A DNA stretch of 14,194 nt from Bacillota bacterium (GTDB taxonomy: Bacteria > Bacillota > Clostridia > Lachnospirales > Lachnospiraceae): contig JAEWPQ010000224.1 in the NCBI GenBank assembly GCA_023460575.1, positions 1 to 14,194 on the forward strand. The letters run 5' to 3'. The notes below the pieces were generated by a model that saw only the letters and a list, made by a program, of their open reading frames with translations, did not search any database and was not told the origin of the DNA. The translations under genes were made by a program, and so were the position numbers. Below, one piece after another: positions 7,127-14,194 of this stretch (within the stretch, counting starts at the first letter, position 1; every line of letters begins with the position of its first letter).

Positions 7127-8302
7127 ATGAAAAAAAGAGCTCTCGCATTAGCTATGGCAGTCATGATGACTGCAACACTCAGCGCATGTGGTTCTTCCAA
7201 TTCCGGAACAGCAACAACTGCAGCTTCATCAGCAGAAACCACAACTGCAGCTGAAAAAACTGCTGAAACCACCGGTGCAACATCCGTCAAGTCTGATTCA
7301 TCAAACGGATATGAACTGGCGCTGGTTACAGACCTTGGCACCATTGATGACAAATCTTTTAACCAGGGTGCATGGGAAGGTATGAAGAAGTACGCGGAAG
7401 AGAACAAGATCTCCTACAAGTACTATCAGCCCCAGGAAGGTACTACAGATTCTTATTTAGAGACCATCGGACTTGCTATTGAAGGCGGCGCTAAATTAGT
7501 CGTATGTCCGGGTTTCTTATTTGAAGAACCGGTATTTCTTGCTCAGGAACAGCATAAGGATGTTCACTTCATTCTTCTTGACGGAGTTCCTCATAACGCA
7601 GATTACTCCGAATTCAAGACAGAAGCCAATGTTATGCCAATCCTGTTCCAGGAGGACGAGCCTGGTTTCTTAGCCGGCTATGCAGCAGTTAAAGACGGTA
7701 ATACAAAGCTTGGTTTCTTAGGCGGTATGGCAGTTCCTGCAGTTATCCGTTATGGTTACGGATTTGCTGAGGGCGCTGATTACGCTGCTAAGGAAATGGG
7801 CATCGACAACATTGAAATCATGTACAACTATACAGGTGCTTTCGCTGCAACTCCGGAAGCCCAGTCTATGGCGGCATCCTGGTATCAGAACGGAACCGAA
7901 GTAATCTTCGGCTGCGGCGGTGCTGTTGGCAACTCTGTTATGGCTGCAGCTCAGGAAAAGGGCAAAAAGGTAATCGGCGTTGACGTTGACCAGAGTTTTG
8001 AATCTGACACAGTCATTACTTCTGCCATGAAGCAGCTTTCCGTATCTGTATACGATGGTGTAAAAGATTTCTATGACAACAAGTTCCCAGGCGGCGAGAC
8101 AAGCATTTTCTCAGCTAAGAATGATGGTATCGGTCTGCCTATGGAGACTTCCAAGTTTACTAAATTCACAAAAGAAGATTATGAAAAAATCTTCACTGAA
8201 TTAAAGGATGGCAAGGTAACTCTGGTACAGCCTTCCAAGGATAATAACGATCCCAACAAAGACTTAAAGCTTGAAAAAACAAAAATTAATTTTGTAGAAT
8301 AA
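7127..8302 (+). CDS. BMP-family ABC transporter substrate-binding lipoprotein
   Basis: Extracytoplasmic binding protein of an ABC importer. Residues 1-21 are a lipoprotein signal (KKR, hydrophobic stretch, lipobox LSAC with Cys21). A Ser/Thr/Ala-rich linker follows to about residue 60, and then the BMP domain to the end: ALVTDLGTIDDKSFNQ at 65-80, GFLGG at 196-200 and VIGVDVDQ at 282-289. The family (PnrA/TmpC, NupN) mostly binds purine nucleosides, so a nucleoside is the likely ligand; this is by family, not by residues I could verify. At 391 residues it is of normal length. It is the first gene of a four-gene importer on the same strand, set apart from the ATPase gene by 186 structured bases, which would allow more binding protein than transporter to be made. 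Confidence 0.95.
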   Translation: MKKRALALAMAVMMTATLSACGSSNSGTATTAASSAETTTAAEKTAETTGATSVKSDSSNGYELALVTDLGTIDDKSFNQGAWEGMKKYAEENKISYKYYQPQEGTTDSYLETIGLAIEGGAKLVVCPGFLFEEPVFLAQEQHKDVHFILLDGVPHNADYSEFKTEANVMPILFQEDEPGFLAGYAAVKDGNTKLGFLGGMAVPAVIRYGYGFAEGADYAAKEMGIDNIEIMYNYTGAFAATPEAQSMAASWYQNGTEVIFGCGGAVGNSVMAAAQEKGKKVIGVDVDQSFESDTVITSAMKQLSVSVYDGVKDFYDNKFPGGETSIFSAKNDGIGLPMETSKFTKFTKEDYEKIFTELKDGKVTLVQPSKDNNDPNKDLKLEKTKINFVE

Positions 8303-8310
8303 TCCGCAGG

Positions 8311-8471
8311 GGTAGTGCCCTTCGGGCATACCACGATGTCAGTACTCTGACATAAAAAAGGAAAGGAGATGCCGTTTGATTCACCAGTCAGAACAGATCT
8401 GGTCTCTTACGGCATCTTCTTTTTGGTTTATAACTTTATTAACCTGGTACCGGGTCCCATAGATAGGTACC
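8311..8471 (+). promoter_or_regulatory. Structured gap between binding-protein and ATPase genes
   Basis: Four possible RNA stems follow one another. (1) GGTA-TGCCC/GGGCA-TACC at 8311-8332 with loop TTC. (2) ATGTCAG/CTGACAT at 8336-8353 with loop TACT. (3) GATGCCGT (8368-8375) with ACGGCATC (8409-8416), enclosing ACCAG/CTGGT and followed by TTCTTTTTGG, which resembles a partial terminator. (4) two GGTACC copies at 8446-8451 and 8466-8471, just before the ATPase ribosome binding site. The likely effect is 3' protection of the binding-protein mRNA and reduced read-through; this is inference. Confidence 0.5.
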
Positions 8472-8488
8472 GAAGTAAGGGGGATTTT

Positions 8489-10024
8489 ATGGACTACATT
8501 ATTGAGATGCTTCATATCACAAAGGAATTTCCCGGTATCATCGCCAATGATGACATTACACTTCAGCTGAAAAAAGGCGAGATACACGCCCTCCTGGGAG
8601 AAAACGGGGCAGGCAAATCCACTCTCATGAGTGTTTTATTCGGATTATACCAGCCGGAGAAAGGCTCGATCCGGGTTCGTGGTAATGAAGAAAAAATTAC
8701 GGGGCCGCTGGATGCCAATGCACTTGGTATCGGCATGGTGCATCAGCATTTCAAGCTGGTGGAGAATTTCACGGTTTTACAAAATATTGTACTGGGCATG
8801 GAAACCACCAGACATGGATTTTTAAAGATGGATGATGCCCGAAAAAAAATAATGGAATTAAGTGAAAAATACAAACTGTTCGTAGACCCTGATGCACTGA
8901 TATCGGATATTACCGTGGGAATGCAGCAAAGGGTTGAAATTTTAAAAATGCTTTATCGTGACAATGAAATCATGATATTTGATGAACCCACCGCAGTTTT
9001 GACCCCTCAGGAAATTGATGAACTGATGCAGATCATGCGGGATCTGGTAAAGGAAGGAAAATCCATCCTGTTCATCACACACAAGCTCAACGAAATCAAG
9101 GCGGTAGCAGACCGCTGTTCCGTTCTGCGCCGCGGTAAATATATTGGAACCGTAGAGGTTGCTGATACCACACGGGAAGAGATGTCAGAGATGATGGTTG
9201 GACGCAAGGTGAACTTAACCATTAATAAAAAGGCTGCATCCCCCGGTGAAGTGGTTCTTGAAGTTAAGGACTTATCCATAGAGGCCAAACATAAGGGACA
9301 GACCAAAAAGCTGGTTCACGATGTATCCTTCCAGGTAAGAAGAGGTGAAATAGTCTGTATCGCCGGTATTGACGGCAATGGGCAGACAGAGCTGATTCAT
9401 GCAATCACCGGCATTTCAGACCCTGGTACCGGTACGGTCTCCATTAACGGGGAGGACATGACGAAAAAAAGTATCCGCTACAAGAATACCCACGGTCTCT
9501 CCCATATACCGGAGGACAGGCACAAACATGGTCTGGTGCTGGAATATAACCTGGCATACAATCTGATTCTTCAGCAGTATTTTGACAAAGAATTCCAGAG
9601 CGGCACATTTTTAAAGAATGACCAGATCTATGATTATGCACAGAAGCTGATTGAGAATTATGATATCCGGAGCAGTGAAGGAGCATTTACCACCACACGC
9701 AGCATGTCCGGAGGAAACCAGCAGAAGGCAATCGTAGCCAGAGAAATCTCAAAAGGGCCGGATATTCTGCTTGCTGTACAGCCTACCAGGGGACTGGATG
9801 TGGGCGCTATCGAATACATTCACAACCAGCTGGTAAAACAGCGTGATGCAGGCGCCGCAATTTTACTGGTATCACTGGAATTAGATGAAGTTATGAATTT
9901 AAGCGACCGGATTTTAGTCATGTTTGAAGGCTCAATCGTTGCCGACTTAGACCCTGAGAACATTACCGTTCAGGAATTAGGTCTTTATATGGCAGGCGCT
10001 AAGAAAGAAGGTGGCACACTATGA
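8489..10024 (+). CDS. BMP-type ABC transporter ATP-binding protein (two ABC domains)
   Basis: Cytoplasmic ATPase powering the importer, 511 residues, normal for the NupO/RbsA-like double-domain type. Domain 1: Walker A GENGAGKST (37-45), Q-loop MVHQH (83-87), signature TVGMQQR (142-148), Walker B IMIFDEP (161-167), switch His198. Domain 2: degenerate P-loop GIDGNGQTEL (293-302), PEDRHKHGL (341-349), signature MSGGNQQK (406-413), and AVQPTRGLD (429-437) where Gln431 replaces the catalytic Glu. One active and one degenerate site is usual for this class. I start at 8489 (MDYIIEML) because AAGGGGG precedes it at good spacing. An in-frame ATG at 8369 would add 40 non-conserved residues coded inside the hairpin region, with its GGAG touching the ATG. 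The stop overlaps the next start (ATGA). Confidence 0.95.
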   Translation: MDYIIEMLHITKEFPGIIANDDITLQLKKGEIHALLGENGAGKSTLMSVLFGLYQPEKGSIRVRGNEEKITGPLDANALGIGMVHQHFKLVENFTVLQNIVLGMETTRHGFLKMDDARKKIMELSEKYKLFVDPDALISDITVGMQQRVEILKMLYRDNEIMIFDEPTAVLTPQEIDELMQIMRDLVKEGKSILFITHKLNEIKAVADRCSVLRRGKYIGTVEVADTTREEMSEMMVGRKVNLTINKKAASPGEVVLEVKDLSIEAKHKGQTKKLVHDVSFQVRRGEIVCIAGIDGNGQTELIHAITGISDPGTGTVSINGEDMTKKSIRYKNTHGLSHIPEDRHKHGLVLEYNLAYNLILQQYFDKEFQSGTFLKNDQIYDYAQKLIENYDIRSSEGAFTTTRSMSGGNQQKAIVAREISKGPDILLAVQPTRGLDVGAIEYIHNQLVKQRDAGAAILLVSLELDEVMNLSDRILVMFEGSIVADLDPENITVQELGLYMAGAKKEGGTL

Positions 10025-11130
10025 AACCGAAACAGATAAAAGATCATACAGGCATTCTCTCTTCCGTTTTCGCCATTATTCTGGGACTGATTGTGGGACT
10101 GATTATCTTGTTTCTGTGCAATCCGGTGCAGGCACTTCCCGGATTTGCTACCATTTTAACAGGAGCCTTTACTCACGGAACCAAAGGCGTCGGCCAGGTA
10201 TTTTATTATGCCACACCGATTATTCTCACCGGTCTTTCCGTAGGATTTGCATTTAAAACCGGACTCTTTAACATCGGTACTCCGGGGCAGTTTATCGTAG
10301 GAGGCTTTGGAGCCGTCTATGTGGGGATTCTCTGGACCTCACTGGGACCGGCTCACTGGATTGCAGCCCTGGCGGCAAGCGTAATCCTGGGCGCATTGTG
10401 GGGACTGGTGCCGGGAATTTTAAAAGCCTACTACAATGTGAATGAAGTTATCGCTTCAATTATGATGAACTACATCGGTATGTACCTGGTAAACTGGATT
10501 ACAAAAAGCTACAAACCACTGTTTAACAATCTGCGCAATGAATCCAAGAACGTGGCTGCTACCGCTAATATTCCGAAGATGGGTCTTGACAGGATTTTCA
10601 AGGGTTCCAGTGTCAACGGAGGAATTATAATCGCTATTCTGGTTGTAATCCTCATATGGGTTATTTTAAATAAGACCACATTCGGCTATGAGCTTAAGGC
10701 CGTTGGATTCAACCGGGATGCCAGCAAATATGCAGGTATCAATGAAAAGAAAAGTATCATTCTTTCCATGGTAATCGCCGGAGCCATTGCAGGTCTTGCA
10801 GGAGGTCTCTTATTCCTTGCAGGAACCGGTAAGCATATCGAGATTAAAGATGTGCTGCCTTCCGAAGGCTTTACCGGTATTTCCGTTGCACTCCTTGGCC
10901 TGAACAATCCCATCGGTGTACTGTTCTCCGGTATTTTCATCGCATACTTAACAGCAGGGGGCTTTTATTTACAGCTGTTTGAGTTTTCCACGGAAATTAT
11001 TGATATTATCGTAGCAGTCATTATCTATTTCAGTGCATTTGCCCTGATGGTAAAGATTATTATGTCAAAAATTATGGGACAGAAAAATGCAAAGTCAGGC
11101 GAAACTGAGAAAGGAGGAAAGAAATCATGA
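10021..11130 (+). CDS. ABC transporter permease, first subunit (BMP/nucleoside type)
   Basis: Membrane subunit of the BPD_transp_2 type, 369 residues, multi-helical. The first helix (about 12-34) is followed by an outer loop. GLFNIGTPGQFIVGG (81-95) and NEVIASIMMNYI (141-152) are conserved family blocks; KAVGFNRDASKYAGIN (226-241) is the cytoplasmic loop expected to contact the ATPase. The tail (about 350-369) is Lys/Gly-rich and cytoplasmic. It corresponds to NupP of Bacillus subtilis by order and size. Its ATG overlaps the ATPase stop, and its stop overlaps the second permease start, so the three are translationally coupled. Confidence 0.94.
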   Translation: MKPKQIKDHTGILSSVFAIILGLIVGLIILFLCNPVQALPGFATILTGAFTHGTKGVGQVFYYATPIILTGLSVGFAFKTGLFNIGTPGQFIVGGFGAVYVGILWTSLGPAHWIAALAASVILGALWGLVPGILKAYYNVNEVIASIMMNYIGMYLVNWITKSYKPLFNNLRNESKNVAATANIPKMGLDRIFKGSSVNGGIIIAILVVILIWVILNKTTFGYELKAVGFNRDASKYAGINEKKSIILSMVIAGAIAGLAGGLLFLAGTGKHIEIKDVLPSEGFTGISVALLGLNNPIGVLFSGIFIAYLTAGGFYLQLFEFSTEIIDIIVAVIIYFSAFALMVKIIMSKIMGQKNAKSGETEKGGKKS

Positions 11131-12080
11131 GTGTTATTTATTTCATTTTTCAGCAGACCATGTATTTCATGATTCCTCTCATGATCGTTGCTCTTGGAGC
11201 CATGTTTTCGGAGCGAAGCGGCATTATCAACATCGCTCTGGAAGGTATTATGACCATGGGAGCATTTACCGGAATCCTGTTTCTTAATTTTACATGCAGC
11301 AGTATGAGCGGACAGCTGCAGCTGATTATCGCCATATTGATATCCATGGGTACCGGAATGGTATTCTCCCTGTTTCATGCTTATGCATCCATCAACATGA
11401 AATCAAACCAGGTAATCAGCGGTACTGCTTTAAACATGTTTGCTCCTGCATTTGCCGTATTTGTTGCCCGTGTAATCCAGGGTGTGCAGCAGGTTCCGTT
11501 TAACAATACCTTCCGCATAACCTCGGTTCCTGTTCTGGGCAGCATTCCGTTTATCGGACCACTTTTATTCCAGAACGCCTATATTACCACATATGCGGGA
11601 ATATTAATTTTTATTCTATCAGCCGTTGTGCTTTACCGCACCCGTTTCGGCTTAAGACTTCGTGCATGCGGAGAACACCCCCAGGCTGCAGACTCTGCAG
11701 GAATTAATGTTTACAAGATGCAGTATGCGGGAGTTTTAATTTCAGGAGCTTTAGGCGGTCTTGGGGGTCTGGTATTTGTAGTTCCCACCTCCACCAACTT
11801 TAATGCCGATGTTGCAGGATACGGATTCCTGGCACTGGCGGTATTAATCTTCGGTCAGTGGAAGCCGGTAAATATCATGCTGTGCTCTCTCTTCTTTGGA
11901 CTGATGAAAGCGGTAGCTTCCTCTTATTCCGGAATTCCGTTCTTAAGTGCCCTGGGAATTCCCAGTTATTTCTACAAAATGGTTCCTTATATCATCACTT
12001 TAATCGTGCTTGTCTTTACTTCAAGAAATTCCCAGGCTCCAAAAGCAGAGGGAATTCCTTACGACAAAGGACAGAGATAA
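11127..12080 (+). CDS. ABC transporter permease, second subunit (BMP/nucleoside type)
   Basis: Second membrane subunit, 317 residues, equivalent by position and size to NupQ. FSERSGIINIALEGIMTMGA (27-46) is the family's opening signature. TRFGLRLRACGEHPQAADSA (172-191) is the ATPase-contacting loop, parallel to that of the first permease. About eight further hydrophobic segments are visible. The start overlaps the previous stop by ATGA and has GGAGG upstream. It is the last gene of the importer and is followed within ten bases by a terminator. Together the two permeases form a heterodimeric channel for the ligand caught by the lipoprotein. Confidence 0.94.
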   Translation: MSVIYFIFQQTMYFMIPLMIVALGAMFSERSGIINIALEGIMTMGAFTGILFLNFTCSSMSGQLQLIIAILISMGTGMVFSLFHAYASINMKSNQVISGTALNMFAPAFAVFVARVIQGVQQVPFNNTFRITSVPVLGSIPFIGPLLFQNAYITTYAGILIFILSAVVLYRTRFGLRLRACGEHPQAADSAGINVYKMQYAGVLISGALGGLGGLVFVVPTSTNFNADVAGYGFLALAVLIFGQWKPVNIMLCSLFFGLMKAVASSYSGIPFLSALGIPSYFYKMVPYIITLIVLVFTSRNSQAPKAEGIPYDKGQR

Positions 12081-12086
12081 CGAAAC

Positions 12087-12134
12087 TGCCGCAGGACCGG
12101 ACGATCCAACTGGATTTTCCGCCTGCGGCATTTT
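12087..12134 (+). terminator. Intrinsic terminator of the BMP transporter operon
   Basis: TGCCGCAGG (12087-12095) pairs with CCTGCGGCA (12122-12130), followed by TTTTG. Inside, CGGA/TCCG and ATCC/GGAT around AACT extend the stem. Confidence 0.88.
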
Positions 12135-12149
12135 GTATCTCTGACCTTG

Positions 12150-12178
12150 TTATCACTTAATAATACAGTACATATGAT
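12150..12178 (+). promoter_or_regulatory. Promoter of the cupin gene
   Basis: TTATCA (12150-12155) and TATGAT (12173-12178) are separated by 17 bases. This places transcription near 12185, about 28 bases before the chosen ATG at 12213. The earlier ATG at 12174 lies inside the -10 box, which argues against it as the start. Confidence 0.55.
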
Positions 12179-12212
12179 ACATTACAGCATACGAGAAAAG
12201 AGTGATCACATA

Positions 12213-12677
12213 ATGTCTGACTGTAATTTCATTTGCAATTTCACCTGTCATCAACACTCCTACTATTCCTGGGATGCCAATGACTACGGGCCTTCACCTC
12301 TCATTCTTAATATCAATCATGATACCTTAAGAAATCCTTCCTTCCGGACTACAAGATGGACAGGGAAACATATGCAGCTTACTTTAATGAGTATTCCTGT
12401 GGGTTATGAAATTGGCGTTGAAAATCACCCGAATGAAGATCAGTACATCTGTGTTACAGACGGAGATGGTATAATCTGTATGGGTGACAGCCCTTATAAC
12501 CTTCTTTATACCCAAACCGTAGACAATGGCTGTGCCATTTTGATTCCTGCCAATACCTGGCATAATCTGATCAATACCGGAGACCGCCCTCTGAAAATCT
12601 ATTGTATCTATGCTCCGGTTGTCCACCAGCCGGACACAGTTCACTGGACGAAAAGAGATTCTGATAAGCAGAATTAG
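12213..12677 (+). CDS. Small cupin-domain protein
   Basis: A 154-residue single-domain cupin, a beta-barrel that usually binds one metal. SIPVGYEIGVENHPNEDQ (60-77) is cupin motif 1, with His72, Glu75 and Gln77 as candidate ligands. The second motif, AILIPANTWHNLINTG (108-123), has His117. Proteins like this are common in gut Clostridia and are annotated only as cupin; I know no established reaction. The N-terminus is unusual, with three Cys and two His in the first 15 residues (MSDCNFICNFTCHQH), possibly a second metal site or only variable sequence. I chose 12213 from the promoter position; in-frame starts at 12147 (TTG) and 12174 (ATG) are upstream of the predicted transcript. It is a single-gene unit converging on glyS. 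Confidence 0.85.
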   Translation: MSDCNFICNFTCHQHSYYSWDANDYGPSPLILNINHDTLRNPSFRTTRWTGKHMQLTLMSIPVGYEIGVENHPNEDQYICVTDGDGIICMGDSPYNLLYTQTVDNGCAILIPANTWHNLINTGDRPLKIYCIYAPVVHQPDTVHWTKRDSDKQN

Positions 12678-12689
12678 CCGGAATTCATA

Positions 12690-12740
12690 TAAAAAATCCG
12701 GAAGAAAATCTCATCATAGATTCTCTCCCGGATTCTGTTT
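12690..12740. terminator. Bidirectional terminator between the cupin gene and glyS
   Basis: AATCCGG (12695-12701) pairs with CCGGATT (12728-12734); an inner AATC/GATT continues the stem with two mismatches. On the minus strand it ends in TTTTTTA, a strong stop for glyS; on the plus strand in CTGTTTTT, serving the cupin gene. Confidence 0.85.
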
Positions 12741-14129
12741 TTAGAAATGGAACTTATCTTCGAAGTAGCTCTTAAGTTCGGAAATCGGCACTCTGACCTG
12801 ATCCATGGTATCACGGTCACGGACTGTTACTGCGTGATCTTCTTCTGAATCAAAGTCATAGGTAATGCAGAATGGAGTACCGATCTCATCCTGTCTTCTG
12901 TAACGCTTTCCAATGTTACCTCTGTCATCAAATTCACAGTTATAATATCTGCGCAGCTCATCAAATACTTTCTCTGCGCCTTCATTTAATTTCTTGGATA
13001 ATGGAAGAACACCAATCTTCACCGGAGCGATTGCAGGGTGGAAATGAAGAACTGTACGTACATCACCTTCTGCGATCTCTTCCTCATCGTATGCAGCACA
13101 AAGGAACGCAAGCGTCACACGGTCAGCTCCCAGAGAAGGTTCGATTACATACGGAATATAACGCTCCTTCTTATCGTCATCAAAATAGGTTAAGTCCTGA
13201 CCGGAAGTATTCTGATGCTGGGTTAAATCATAATCGGTTCTGTCTGCAATTCCCCATAATTCACCCCAGCCGAATGGGAATAAAAATTCAATATCAGAGG
13301 TTGCTTTGCTGTAGAAGGAAAGTTCTTCCTTCTCATGGTCTCTGACACGCATCTCGTCATCTTTGATACCTAAATTCTTCAGCCAGCTGATGCAGAACTC
13401 TTTCCAGTATGCAAACCACTCTAAATCTGTATCCGGTTCACAGAAGAACTCCAGCTCCATCTGCTCAAATTCTCTGGTACGGAAGGTAAAGTTTCCAGGA
13501 GTGATCTCATTACGGAAGGACTTACCAATCTGTCCGATTCCGAAAGGAATCTTCTTACGGGAGGTTCTTTGAACATTCTTAAAGTTTACAAAGATACCCT
13601 GAGCTGTCTCAGGTCTTAAATAAACAGTATTCTTCGCATCCTCAGTAACTCCCTGAAAGGTCTTGAACATTAAGTTAAACTGGCGGATATCGGTAAAATC
13701 ATGCTTTCCGCAGCTTGGGCAGCAGATGTTTTTTTCGTCAATGTACTTTTTCATCTCTTCCTGAGACCATGCGTCGACGGAACCTTCCACAGTAATTCCA
13801 TGTTCACCCATGTAATCTTCAATCAGCTTATCTGCACGGAAACGTTCCTTACATGCCTTACAATCCATAAGAGGATCGGAAAATCCGCCTAAGTGGCCGG
13901 AAGCGATCCAGGTCTGGGAATTCATCAGGATGGCACAGTCAACTCCTACGTTATAAGGGCTTTCCTGAATAAATTTCAGCCACCAGGCTTTCTTTACGTT
14001 ATTCTTTAATTCCACTCCCAGATTACCGTAATCCCAGGTATTTGCAAGACCTCCGTAAATTTCAGAGCCCGGATATACGAATCCTCTTGACTTTGCCAGT
14101 CCCACTATCTTTTCCATTGTCTTTTCCAT
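12741..14129 (-). CDS. glyS: Glycine--tRNA ligase (dimeric class II type)
   Basis: Charges tRNA-Gly with glycine in the cytosol; 462 residues, the alpha2 form as in other Gram-positives. Catalytic blocks: YGNLGVELKNN (34-44, motif 1 region), RPETAQGIF (172-180), motif 2 at about 188-223 with IGKSFRNEITPGNFTFRTRE (201-220), and motif 3 GADRVTLAFL (334-343). A zinc-type insertion shows CKAC (90-93) and CCPSC (136-140). The C-terminal anticodon-binding domain starts near 366 (APVKIGVLPLSKK). The start at 14129 has GAGAGG upstream at proper spacing. Only 65 bases upstream are in the window, too few to see whether a T-box leader controls it. No residue seems missing. Confidence 0.97.
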   Translation of the reverse strand: MEKTMEKIVGLAKSRGFVYPGSEIYGGLANTWDYGNLGVELKNNVKKAWWLKFIQESPYNVGVDCAILMNSQTWIASGHLGGFSDPLMDCKACKERFRADKLIEDYMGEHGITVEGSVDAWSQEEMKKYIDEKNICCPSCGKHDFTDIRQFNLMFKTFQGVTEDAKNTVYLRPETAQGIFVNFKNVQRTSRKKIPFGIGQIGKSFRNEITPGNFTFRTREFEQMELEFFCEPDTDLEWFAYWKEFCISWLKNLGIKDDEMRVRDHEKEELSFYSKATSDIEFLFPFGWGELWGIADRTDYDLTQHQNTSGQDLTYFDDDKKERYIPYVIEPSLGADRVTLAFLCAAYDEEEIAEGDVRTVLHFHPAIAPVKIGVLPLSKKLNEGAEKVFDELRRYYNCEFDDRGNIGKRYRRQDEIGTPFCITYDFDSEEDHAVTVRDRDTMDQVRVPISELKSYFEDKFHF

Positions 14130-14194
14130 GATCTTAACCTCTCTTATTTAAAAATAATGTAGCTTTTTCCCTTTGTTGTCTGTACAGTATGACT

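Noticed and set aside
7084..7407. Antisense ORF over the lipoprotein start
   Set aside because: Low-complexity shadow of the Ala/Thr-rich signal and linker; no independent motif.
8369..8488. 40-residue N-terminal extension of the ATPase, or a separate leader peptide
   Set aside because: The GGAG touches the ATG at 8369, the residues are unlike the family, and the DNA is explained by hairpins; 8489 has a proper site.
11025..11378. Antisense 117-residue ORF across the two permease genes
   Set aside because: It covers two coupled genes with strong family signatures and has no recognisable domain.
1..14194. CRISPR arrays, tRNA or rRNA genes, insertion sequences
   Set aside because: No regularly spaced repeats, no cloverleaf or rRNA segments and no transposase-like protein are visible on either strand.

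Overview
The window looks like a Lachnospiraceae (clostridial, low-to-mid GC Firmicute) chromosome. The pyruvate phosphate dikinase is 876 residues, with its catalytic His at residue 455, the number used for the Clostridium symbiosum enzyme. The single-chain glycyl-tRNA synthetase, a BMP-type ABC transporter and a small cupin common in gut Clostridia agree with this. This placement is inference; no 16S or other marker is present.

Left edge to about 2300 (minus strand): the end of a class I lanthipeptide (lantibiotic) locus. Its 57-residue nisin-like precursor gene (2119-2292) is followed by the first 653 codons of a LanB dehydratase (1-1959) that runs off the window. The DNA is visibly AT-richer than the rest. 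The precursor keeps the nisin leader box (KDF.LDL) and the lipid II-binding ring A/B signature (S...C-TPGC). Its C-terminal half is different: three T-x-x-C units at six-residue spacing, six cysteines in all, and almost no net charge. This is the best candidate for something undescribed here. A dyad upstream of the precursor and a 16-bp inverted repeat between precursor and dehydratase are probable control elements. Modification partner (cyclase), transporter, immunity and regulatory genes would lie beyond position 1.

2293-2716: no intact gene. It holds the precursor's regulatory region, a plus-strand tail that resembles the end of a WYL-type regulator (probably a remnant), a perfect 11-bp inverted repeat, and a strong bidirectional terminator bordering ppdK.

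2717-6887 (minus strand): ppdK (PEP/pyruvate interconversion) and a MATE-family efflux protein, each with its own ribosome binding site.

7127-12080 (plus strand): a complete BMP-family ABC importer, made of a lipoprotein, a double ATPase and two permeases. The last three genes overlap by ATGA; a 186-nt structured gap separates the lipoprotein gene from the ATPase gene. Closest functional analogues are nucleoside importers (NupNOPQ/PnrA type). A terminator follows at 12087-12134.

12213-14129: a cupin gene (plus) converging on glyS (minus) across a shared terminator. The core genes are ordinary; the unusual material is the lantibiotic end at the left.
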